DNA from: Neopestalotiopsis rosae
Lineage: Eukaryota > Ascomycota > Sordariomycetes > Amphisphaeriales > Sporocadaceae
DNA: 64,000 bases
Assembly: GCA_023078685.1 (NCBI GenBank)
Contig: JALGAS010000002.1
Span: 4,588,001-4,652,000, forward strand
Direction: 5' to 3'
How positions within the stretch are numbered: the stretch's first letter is position 1; each line of letters begins with the position of its first letter. The position numbers and the translations under genes are program-made. Positions 12,242-23,538 of this stretch are shown here, piece after piece. The notes beneath the pieces were generated by a model that saw nothing but the letters and a program-made list of their open reading frames with translations, ran no database searches and had not been told where the DNA came from.

Positions 12242-13431
12242 CTACCGGATATCGCGTTGATGGGACCCCTGTTCCAGAGAAGCCAGAGATGGTGTGCTTG
12301 GCAGGGATTTGCCAGATTCTAAGTCTACCATTTCTAACGTCTGAATGGATGGAAGTGTCAAGTTTGGCTCCATGATGATTTTCATGAATTCTCTGTCCAC
12401 TTCATTTAAGTGCAAGGAGCGGTGCGCCAGGGAAGGCTTGCGGGAAGATTCTCTTGCTTGGTGTATGAGACCGGGAACGACAGAGGCGGAGCAGCAGATG
12501 ACCGCTATCAGCGGCCCCGCTATAGATAGAAGCCCGATATAACCCTCATCGTAAGTAAAGTCTGGTGAGTTCACCTTGTCCAATGCAGCGATTCGGAGTC
12601 CTGTAATGATGGAAACTCTACGAACGTCACAGTCAGTGCCATTGTGCCCACGACGTTGCCAAAGACGAATGCAAAGGAACCACAAATACTCACAAACTTC
12701 CCACAGAGAAAACAAAAAAGAGCCATAGCTTCTTTTCTGGGGATATTTGCAGGTGGAATATTGTGGGAATCGGCCAAAATGTAATAATGAGGTCGATGAT
12801 AAGACCACTAATTTCGAGTCCTAGAAACGCAGCCTTCTGATTACCGCATCTTCCGGGTATGGTGTTGTCCCAGCTAGCAGGAATGGGCGTGCAGATGACC
12901 AGGGGTGTTACAATGACGGCAACTCCGTAGGCAATGCTGGAAATACTGCAGAGCACAGCCATAGGCGTACTCCAAAAAGGAGAATGAACGACAAATATTC
13001 GATGCAGATAACCAATTGTTCCTAGGCGCATGAAGGTATTGACGATGCCCCATAAAATCTCGTTGATAAAGAGTGACTGGATGGGCTTTCGTCAGCGACA
13101 AAAAGTAAAATGGGGAAAAGTAAACCAAACAAGATACGCGACAAAGATTGATACACCTCGGTACCTTTGCAGCATTCTGGAATTGGGAATGAGACTCGCT
13201 CGACATGTGCCTGCCTTGTCCTTGGGTAATGACTGCCCAGGTAGTGAGAATCATCATAGCAAAGGACAAGGCGAAAGCAATATGTAGCAAGTGATCATAA
13301 AATTCCTGGTGTTTCCTATGTATGTAATGAGACCATAACTGTAATATGGTAGTTAACAGAGCCAATATGATAAAGATCCAACCCACCACTATTGTGGCAA
13401 GCCCAAGAGAGGTCGTTTCGAAAGAACCCAT
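12242..13431 (-). CDS. Fungal rhodopsin-like (SAT4/PTH11-type) 7-helix membrane protein
   Basis: Three exons, 13431-13165, 13076-12694 and 12617-12242, give 341 aa. The introns are 88 nt (GTACCG donor, CAG acceptor) and 76 nt (GTGAGT donor, TAG acceptor), and both joins are in frame. The protein has about seven hydrophobic helices. The first (about residues 9-32) is followed by a basic loop and a family-like FYDHLLHIAF; later segments include SLFINEILWGIVNTFMRLG and a conserved cysteine pair region around TPLVICTPIPASW. A hydrophilic Ser/Leu-rich tail ends the protein. This matches the fungal rhodopsin-domain family, whose PTH11 members act in surface sensing during host infection. No ligand or function can be assigned here. 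An extracellular CFEM domain is absent. Confidence 0.8.
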
Positions 13432-14853
13432 GACAAGAGACTATACAAGCTCGGGGAATTTTCAGCATGTCACATCTCATGAAAAACTTTCCTCCTCTTT
13501 ATCATTTCGGAAGTCATCAACATTTATAAATGCAGAATAAGTCAGCCTTGCCGCTGGAAATGTCACTTTGAATATCCAGGCCCCGCTGCACTGCCTCTGT
13601 TTACATGCAGCTTGATGTATGAGCGGCGGGACCGGGCGCGTCCTACGACGCGTCGATGCCCAACTGATCCAGAGACTCCCAACTTTCGACTGTTCATTGG
13701 TCGAGCTTCTCGAATTGGCTGCTTGTTCTGACCTACTGTAGCAATGCAATCATAGATGGAGCCCACAAAATCATCACAGCTCCAATGCATGTGCTTGAAA
13801 GCGAGGCGGGGGTAGCCTGCAGCTTTGTAATCAATATGGCAAGATCGCAACAGTATGGTTCTTGAAGAATATGTTCCTCACTGGCCTACAACTATTCGCT
13901 TCGGATGACATGTGTCTTATGCATTCGTATCCAATTGTATTGTTTGGATAGGTTGATGCATGGGTGACTCTCAGTCCTCATCCGGCACGGCCCATGGCGA
14001 GGCGCGCGAACTTATCATTGTGCGATATGTTATATCCAAAGCCATTGATTTTGATTCTCCGGTCGCTGGTCATGGTCTACCCTTGCATGCTGCAGCTCTT
14101 TGACTGATCGACCAGACCCACGACCAATACAAATCCAACATGGACAATTTCAGGAGGACCCGAGTCCAAATATGGTAAATCAAAAGACATGATCGGAGGT
14201 ATATGGCGCGGGAACCAACTGAACAACAGACGTTTCCAGATTGAAATAGTAAGCTTTTGTATCGAGAGACAAGTACTGTCTATGCCTAAATCTCACACGA
14301 TGCGCGTCAAGGGGGACCAGTAAGCATTGCGGGGACCTAGCCGCTTCGACACAATTACCGCGTTCCTATAGGATTCCTGTAGAGTTCTTAGCTGCTTTCT
14401 AGAACTCGGACCCGAAGTGGCTAACTGAGCAGCTTGTGCGAGCTTTCTAGTATAGTATGCGCCTAGACTGCCTGCAATCTCACATCGCGCCACAGTCAAG
14501 GTTAAGCAGCCCATCCGAGATCCTATACACATTGTATTACAGTAAATCCACACTGTCGATGAGTGCTTCGAATTGTGATTGGTTCGCTTCAGCATTTAGA
14601 TAGTTGCAAAGTCGAGTTCTTGGAGAGGAATCATCTGCAGATGCACGGTCTTGCATGAAGGCGACTTCAAAATAGTATAATGATAGAAGACGATTATGGT
14701 TTCTTCAATCAGTACAAATGGGACGCCTAACCCGTGATCGAAATATATCTCATCATTTCAGTCAATTCCTTGTTCTTCTCTACGCCTTGTCCATAGTGCG
14801 ATACCCCTTTGAACAGCTGCTTGTAAATCATAGCATTTTAGTTGCTAGAAACA
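13432..14853. other. Divergent promoter region of rhodopsin-like gene and NRPS
   Basis: About 1.4 kb separates the divergently transcribed rhodopsin-like gene and the NRPS. No coding region, repeat or tRNA was seen. It should hold both promoters; no recognisable pathway-specific operator was found by eye. Confidence 0.5.
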
Positions 14854-17800
14854 ATGGCGACACAGCAGAATGCAACTTGGGAAGGACATTACTTTGCCTT
14901 CAGTGCGAAACAATTTGAGCTTCTGAGCAAGCTGCCCACTCGATTGGAAGTGCAGACGTCCCTCTTGTCCGCGCTTCGCATCTTGCACTATCGACTTACC
15001 GCTTCCGAAGTGGCACACTTGCCTTTCAAACAGCATGACGCCAACGGCACAACATTTGAATCCCTCTTCTCTACAGAATTCGACGGCACCTCGTTGACAA
15101 GCAATGTTCTCAAACGAGCTCAAGAAGCCTTGGCGTGCATAAAGGGGCAGGATCCCACGCCAGTGAGCTTTGATGCTACCGCTAGTGGTTTTTGTTTCGA
15201 GCACTGGGAGGAAGATGAGGGCTATGGTGGTGACGCACCGCCCGAGACGTAAGATGCCATCATTTAATATCACTGAGGGCAATGTTCCCGAGTACAGGCT
15301 GACCAGTCGATAGTCCCATGGAAGCTACAGGGTCTTGGCAGTTTCGTGGCACGAGCGGATGCTGCATCGCCTACGATCCTCTGCGACAGAGCCAACAAGC
15401 TACAGAGTCACTAGCACTCGACTATGCCAATGTGTTGGACGCGGTGCTTTCTGGTCACGACATAAGGATCTCAAAGATTTCCTTCACGAATGTTGTCGAT
15501 CGGCTTCGACCCCTGGGTGCTTTGCGGGCTCCCAAAATCGACCATGTTGCTGAGAATTTGATTGCTGGCTTTCGGCAAAGCGTATTTCTTTACGAAACAG
15601 CAGCTGCACTTGTCGACAAGGAGGTTTCTCTCACATATGGAGAGTTGGATGACTTCTCGTCTTTCCTGGCAGCCGACATTTTATCAAGACGTGGGCAAGG
15701 GCACGCCTCCGACCAATTCATTGCTCTGTGCATTCGCCCAAGCGCACTGGCTATTGCGGCCATTGTCGCAATCCTCAAGACAGGATGCGCTTACGTTCCA
15801 TTAGACGTTCGACAGGCATCCGACCGCACAATTGGTTTATTAGAAACAGCAGAAAACCCATGTGTTTTAGTGACTGAAGACTCACCTCAGTTTCTTCTTC
15901 AAAAAGACTTCTCTGCGCCCGTCTTAGACCTCACAACTTCGATGGGAAAATGGAGAGAGTCTGTTCGGTCGGGCCGTGCTGAGTTCGTGGCGTCTCAGCC
16001 CAGCGCGGAAGATATCGCATGTCTTCTCTTCACATCGGGAACTACAGGCAGACCCAAGGCCGTGAGGATCCAGCACAAGAATATCCTGTCACTGGCGACC
16101 AATGGCGACATCTTCCCCATCTTCAATGGCGACAATGTCTCCCAGATGACCAATCTGGCATGGGATGTTCACATGTCTGAGATCTGGGTGACTTTTCTCC
16201 GAGGCGCCACGCTGTACAGCTTCGATCAAGCCGAGGTGCTTGATCCGGTGGCGCTGACAGAGCGTGTCCAAGAGTGCAAGATCACGACGACCATTCTACC
16301 GAACGCGCTGGTCCGCCACATTCTAAATGAGAAGCCCGAGTTTTTTCAACACATCCGGCACATACTCATGGGTGGCGAGATGGCCAGATTCGAGCAATTC
16401 AATAACATCAGGGCCAAAAATTCTAATATCAGCATGATCAATGCCTATGGTCCAACCGAGTGCTGCGTTGTGGTTACGGCAAACCACATTTTGCCTTCGC
16501 ACGAAATACCCACAGAAGGCAATATTCCGATTGGAAGCGCGCTCGACTCGATGCAGCTTATAATTCTAGATGACCAGGATCGCCTTGTTCCCCCTGGCGT
16601 GGTCGGTAACATCTTTATCCGCGGCCAAGGGGTTGCGGACGGCTACCATAGACTAGACACTGCCAGTGATGCAGCTTTTGTTCATAAGACACTTCCTGAT
16701 ATCTCTGATCAACCAATCAGAGTGTACGACTCGGTAAGTTACCATTTCACTTATGCTTCTCACCACATTCAACTGACAGGTTCAAAAGGGAGACAGGGGA
16801 CGCTGGAACTGGGACGGGCAGATTGAATTTTTAGGTCGCAGTAACGCTGACCAGATCAAAGTCCAAGGTCAACGGCTTGAGCTGCCCGAGGTTGAGGCCA
16901 ACATTACACGAGTTCTCGGCGCACAAGACGTTGGGGTGGCTTATCACAAGCCCACGGGCGAACAAGATGGTATTTTGACGGCATACCTGGTTCCTCACAA
17001 AGACTCCGAGCAAGGCATGGTCGAACTGACTTCGACAGCTCCCGCCGCAGAGGAAAGCCCGAGCATGTCCCGCGCACAACTAGATGAGGAGTCCTGGAAA
17101 GCCGTCTTGACCCTATTAGAATCAGCCATGCCTACTTATATGATACCAGAAGCATTCTATCTGATTCCAAGAGTCCCAGTGACCTTGAATGGAAAGGTCG
17201 ATCGCAGAGCTCTGGCAAGCATGGCGAACGTTGATTATCTAGCAAGGAAGAGCTCCGAGACCGTCGTACATGGGACTGGTACCGATACTGAAGCCATCGT
17301 GTGCCAGCTTTTCGCGTCCATCCTAGGTGGCGGCATTACCATCTCCCCAGACACTAACTTCATGCAGCACGGCGGCAACAGTCTCATGACGACGCGGCTG
17401 CGTCACGCCTTGCGCGCTCGATTTGGCGTGACTATTCCGATTGGGAGGATTCTTGAAGCACCGACGCCGCGAGAATTGGCCCTCAAGATCAGTCAGTCTC
17501 ATCCGGAAACCCAGGTGTCATCGATACGTGCCCAGGTGTCCCCAGACGGAGGGGAAGTCTCCGAACTGTCCTTTGCCCAGCACAGAATGTGGTTCCTGGC
17601 TCAGCTACACCCCGAGGCTCGCTGGTATCACTGCGAAGTAATGCTTGTCACGGAGTCCCGGTTGGATGAGGAAATACTCGACCAGACTTTTGCTGATATC
17701 TTCTTCCGGCACGATATTTTGCGCACTATATATTTCGAGGACAACGGCGTGCCGAAAAGCAGAGTTACGAATCAGACTGCTCCCCTCAGAAAAGTTGATG

Positions 17801-20800
17801 TTGGAGGATCCTTTGATGATGTGCGAAGAGTCTGCCACGAGGACTTCATTGCGCCTTATGACTTTGCGAGCTCCCCTCCCGTCAGAGCTCTGTTGGTCCG
17901 ATGGGGAGAGAGGCATGTTGTCATGGTTTCCATGCACCACATCGTACACGACGGCTACTCTCACAACATTTGGAACCAGGAGTTGATGCAAGTATACAAC
18001 GCCTTCCACGCTGGCAAGTCGTCACCACTAGCCCGACCGCTCGTCCAGTACCGAGACTATGCCAAGTGGCAGCATTCTAGCGAGTACAAGAGTCTAGTCG
18101 ATTCGCAGCTCGAATACTGGATCCCTCATCTTCAAGGTGCGCAGCCCGCCAGATTTGAACCAGACTTCACTGAGCTTCCGGACGGCGCCGACCTTGGTGA
18201 AGCAGGTAGCATCGTACTGCACTGCGGCCCGGAACGCAGGGCCAAGCTCGATACTATAAAGAAATCCTTGGGTTCAACGTGGTTCATGTTGCTCTTTGCG
18301 GCTTTTCGGGCCGTTCATTTTGAGATGACGGGGCAGGAAGACGGTATGATTGGTTTTCCAATCGCCAATCGCCACAAGCCCGAGCTGGTCTCGCTGTTGG
18401 GTTTCTTCGTGAATACGCAAATTCTTCGCCTGCAATGCGCAGTTGGCACCCCGTTTTCAGAGCTAGTACGACAGGCGCGAGACCTCTCTATCAAGGCCTT
18501 TGACAACCAAGACGTTTCGTTTGATACGTTGGTCAGCATGCTGCGGCCGAATCGTAGTCCGACGCAGAATCCACTCACGGAGATCATGTTCGCGTATCAG
18601 ACAATTGAGGAGGGCAAGATCGTAATGGGGGACACGATTGTTGAGAATGGATTTCTCCGGGCAAAGCTCTCGCGATTCGATCTTGAAGTTCAGTGGTACG
18701 AGGAGCCCGATAATCTCCGCTTGGAGCTTGTCTATCGTGCCAATGTCTTCAAGTCATCCACTTTCGAGATGCTTGGACAAAAGATGTTCGAGTTCCTCGA
18801 CGCTATCATCATCAACCCTGATCTGGAACTGACCACTTCTAACCCAGGAGTAAGTCCCCCCCATTGATGGAAAGAATTTCAAGCTGTCTCCCCTATTGAT
18901 GGAAAGAATTTCAAGCTAACATTATATCAGAATTTGTCATCGAGTCGTCAATCGCCAGAAAAGGCGTACTGGAAGCGCACTCTCGATGGATTCAATAGCA
19001 CCAAGCTGGCCTTGAGCTCCACACGCCCTGAGAAGCTTGACACAAACGCGCAAAGTTTCGAACTAGAGCTCTCGCCTAAAATCATCTCCAAGGTTGGAGC
19101 TGTTGCTGAAAGCCTCGGTATCTCAACGGCCGCTTTATACACCACTGCATACCTGCTGGCGTTGGGAATCTACTCAGATCAAGACGATCTTATCATGGGC
19201 ATTCCAAACCCTAAACAATATCAAGACTCGTCAGTCTCTGAGATGCTCCCTTTGCGAGTCTTCTTTGAATGGAAAGATTCACAGCTGAAACTCATCCACA
19301 AAGTCCACGACAGCATTACTGGCGCGATCGAGCACGGTCTGGTTTCCTTCCAGGGACTCTGCGAAGCGGCGGAGGCTGAGGGAAACTCAAATCGACCTGC
19401 TCTGTTTCAACTCGTCTTCATACATGATACCAAATCCTCTGAAGAGACTTTAGATCCTCTGCATGATAGGATTAGGAACGCCTGCCAGGCATTTGATCTT
19501 GTCGCCTCCATCAATCGTCAAGATAGCCAGACATACATAAACTTTGCCTATCAAGCGGCACTGTTCTCGCAAGACGCGATCGTTGGAATGACTGGCGTTT
19601 ATTCTCGAATCTTGACCCAACTCGTTGATCAGACACGTTCTGACAAGCCACTGTGCAGCCTGGTGCTGTCTGACGGTGACCCAGGCATCCGCTCAGACTC
19701 GAGCGCGGAGTCTCTCATCGAGCTATTCGAGTTCTTTGCCAAGTCGCGCAGCTCAACCACAGCCGTCGTTTGCGGTGATGACTCCCTGACCTTTGAGCAG
19801 CTCGACAGGCGCGCGACCAGCCTGGCAAGCTATCTGAAGAGTAATGGCTTGGGCAGAGGACAGTTTATGGCCCTTATGGTGTCGCCGACGCCGGATATGA
19901 TTGCTTGCATCTTGGCGGCTTGGAAGGTCGGCGCGGCCTATATCCCCGTCTCGCCAAAGTGGCCTGGTCTGCGGGTAAAGCACATCCTCAATGATTCATC
20001 GGCAACGCATTTCGTCACCACGCGAGGACACGCAACAGGAAAGCTCGAGAATGACATGCCACCCGTGAACATGGTCTTCCTCGACGATCCCGAATTTGAA
20101 CGGTCTCTGGAAGCTGCACCATCTGACTTTGCGACGACATACGTGACCAGCGATTCCATCTCTCATTGCTTCTACACTTCCGGGACCACTGGCGTGCCTA
20201 AAGGTGTACTTCTGCGACACCGCGGGATGCTGAACCTCCGACGAGATCTGCAGCCGCGTTATTTTGGAGGCTCAGATACGATTCAGAAGGTGACAATGAC
20301 ATCGGACTATGTGTTCGACTTTTCCATGGAGCAGTTTCTACTCGCCTTTCTTTCGGGCAATACCCTGGTAATGCTGCCAGACGGCCCGACTGGAGATGAC
20401 AAGTTTTACAAGTATTTGAGTGCTCAGAAGATCACTTACATGAGCGGGACTCCATCAGTTCTTTCCCGGCTTGACCTTTCCAAACTCACTGACCTACGAA
20501 TGATGACAGTGTCTGGAGAAATGTTTCTTCCTAACCATTTTGAACGAATCAGGACAGGTTTTCGCGGCCCGATCAACAACGCCTCTGCACCCACAGAATG
20601 TTCCATCTACAACTTACTCCATCGATTTGAAGCTGATGATCCCTTCATCAACTGTCTTGGGCGGCCGATCGCTAACCACCAGGTCTACCTGCTGAACGAG
20701 GCACTGCAGCCGGTACCCCAAGGAGCTCCCGGAGAGCTGTTTATTGCTGGACCTGGTGTCAGCGCTGGCTATCTCAACCTGCCCGAACAGACGGACAACA

Positions 20801-23538
20801 AGTTCTTGCCGAACCCATTCGTCCAAGCTCATGAGTCGCCGATGTACGCGACAATGTATCGGACAGGTGACAAGATGCGCCAGCTACCAGATGGGAGGAT
20901 CCAACCCATGGGTCGCCGTGATGATCAAGTCAAGCTCCGCGGAATTCGAATTGAGCTCAGCGAGATTCAACAGGTCATGGCCACATGTCCTGATATTGTG
21001 GAGTGTGCAGTAGTGCCCAAGTTCAGGGGCGATGACAAGACTGGCAATGTTGACTTTCTCGTCGGATACTATACGACGACCTCGGAAAGCCTTGGCGAGA
21101 GCGACATCAAGGAGTATCTCGAGAAGCGTCTGCCTCCGGCATACGTTCCCAGCCGCGTTGTTTTGGTTTCCGGGCGCCTACCCACCACAATCCAGGGAAA
21201 GTTGGATCTTCGCCGATTGCCCGAGGTTGAGAAGCTGTCCGAAGAGGTCCCCCGAGAGGCCGCACGCAACGCAACCGAGGCCGAGCTCTGTCGCATATGG
21301 GGTGCGCTGCTGGGCAACGAGGTGGGTATCCATGAGAACTTTTTCGATGCTGGAGGAGACAGCATTATGTCAATCCAGCTTATTCACGACATGAGTCGTG
21401 CCGGGATTCATGTCACAGTCAAGGACCTCTTTGCCCACCCGACTGTGGCCCGTATTGCAGAATTCGCCGTCCGCAAGCCCTCCAGAAAGGAGAAAAAGAT
21501 TGAGGCCGAACAAGGTCAACTGACTGGGTCTTTACCGCTAAGTCCCGTTCAGCAGTGGTTTCTCAACAAAAAGTTCGCGAACCAAGATCATTTCAACCAA
21601 AGCTTCATCATTCATACTCCCAGGCTAGATGCCAAAACCCTCAATCAGGCCTGGATCGAACTTCAGAAACGTCATGATGCCTTGAGGCTCTCCTTCCAAT
21701 GCGGTGAAGGCAAGATAATGCAGCACTACCAAGCGGAATCGGCAAATCCGGATCTGCTGGTACTTCAGGACAGTGATCCGGAGCTCGCAGCTATACTTGA
21801 CGGGCTGCAGTGTTCTCTTAATCTGCAAGATGGGCGCGTTGCAGTAATGGCTTACATTGCATCTCCGAACTCGGATACTGACACGATATGGGTGGCTTTG
21901 CACCATCTCGTCACCGATGTGGTGAGCTGGCGCATCATGACTCGAGATTTGCAGAGTCTATACCACGGCAAGAGTCTTTCAGCCAAGTCGAGCAGTCTCC
22001 GACAGTGGAACACGGCACTTGAGCAGTATACTCCGACCATGGCAGAAGAGGCGTACTGGCGAAATGTCCACGAAACTTGTCAGCAGGCAGTGCTTCCTGC
22101 CGGAACCAATGCGCTGGCAGGCGCCTCCATTCAGCTTTCGGAGGTGAACACCAAGCTCCTGTCACGTTCCGGTCCCAGGGTGCTCGGTAGCAGCACCCTA
22201 GCTATCCTCCTCACAAGCGTCAGTCGTGCTCTTACGTCGTGGCACGGGTCTAGTCTGCCAGTCACTCTCGAAGGCATCGGTCGCCAGGATCTCTCGTCAA
22301 CCTTGGACGTTAACAATACCGTGGGATGGTTTACGACAATGTACCCATTTGTGGCGCCGACCACTGAAAACCTTGCTTCGCACGTGTCAGTAGTCACTGG
22401 AGCAATCAAAGATGTGCCCCGCAAAGGTTTTGGTTATGGTATTTTGCACGGCTATGACAGCATTCCTGGCATCACGTTCAACTACCTTGGACAAGTCGAG
22501 AACCATGCGGTGGCCGGTGATGCATGGAGGTTGGGAGCGACCTCGGGCTCGCAATGGGGAAGGAACTTTTCTGAAGAAGACAGCCACTTGGTAGCGGGCG
22601 CACTGACTCTAACCGCGAGGATCGAGAGCCGGGTCTTGCATTTCGATATTGCCGGCTTTCTTGGAGATGAATGTACTCAGCTTTTGCAGCAAGCCGTCAC
22701 TGATGCTCTTGATGAGATTGTGGAGCTTATACTGGAGAAGGTTACTGCGTTCGACAACGACGTCCCTGCACTTACAGAGGAGAATGACAAGGTTGAGGAA
22801 GAAGAAGTCCAGGAGCCAGCTGCGGCCAACAAGTTCATCCCTTTCTTCCACTTTGACGAGGCACCCCGCCAAGGACCGACAGTCTTCCTGCTGCCACCCG
22901 GCGACGGTGGTGCAGAGTCCTACTTCAACAACATCGTGACGCAACTCGACGAGCCAAGACTTGTGACATTCAACAACTATCCTTTAGCACACCCCGAATT
23001 AGCCGGCGACGAAACATTCGGGACGCTGGCGCAGCGCTACATAGGATGGATGCGCGAAGTCCAACCTCACGGACCTTACCACCTCTTCGGCTGGTGCTTT
23101 GGTGGCGTTTTGGCCTTTGAGATGTGTCGCCAGCTGACCGAGGCCGGTGAGACGGTTGCGTCGCTCTCTCTTGTGAACTCGTTCCTGAATCTCCAGCACA
23201 ACGCTCGCGCCAGCGGCATCGACGAGGCAGGCGTGATCAGCAAGCTGGGAATGCACCCCATCAATTGGAGATATCAGCCTGCGCCCATTGATCCGCAGAT
23301 TTTGAAGGATCGTCTAGGGCGTGTGAATCTGTTCAAAGCCGGTGCATTCCACGATCCGGACAGAGAGCACCTGGGTATCCACGATTTATACGAAAATATC
23401 CCATACAATGGCTTGGATGCCTTCATGCCTGTATCGAAGATTGGCAAAGTAATCATGAATGGAAAGACGCATTACAGTTGGATCAAGGACAAGGATACAG
23501 TCGGGACAATCGTAAACATTCTTCGGGACTGTTTGTAG
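14854..23538 (+). CDS. Two-module non-ribosomal peptide synthetase with terminal E and TE domains
   Basis: Model: 14854-15248, 15314-16733, 16780-18849 and 18931-23538 (2830 aa). The introns (65, 46 and 81 nt) have GTAAGA, GTAAGT and GTAAGT donors and are in frame. Domains by approximate residue: half condensation lobe 1-200; A1 210-760 (LLFTSGTTGRPKA, NAYGPTE, NGKVDRRAL); T1 near 800 (GGNSL); full C 860-1290 (HHIVHDG near 991); second half-C 1300-1540; A2 1580-2060 (YTSGTTGVPKG, NNASAPTE, QGKLDLRRL); T2 near 2100 (GGDSI); epimerisation domain 2160-2560 (HHLVTDVVSW, DVNNTVGWFT, FNYLGQ); thioesterase 2600-2830 (GWCFGG near 2682, THYSW). The A-domain codes read as DVSILGAVVK (A1) and DFESTSAIYK (A2). 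The second is nearly the valine code of ACV synthetase. Inferred product: aminoacyl-D-valine, released by an unusual Cys thioesterase. The ATG at 14854 is the first in the frame. Confidence 0.92.
18863..18917 (+). repeat. Tandem duplication inside NRPS intron 3
   Basis: A 23-nt unit beginning ATTGATGG and ending TTCAAGCT occurs at 18863-18885 and again at 18895-18917, a period of 32 nt. It lies wholly within the 81-nt third intron, so it lengthens the intron without altering the protein. Confidence 0.9.
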
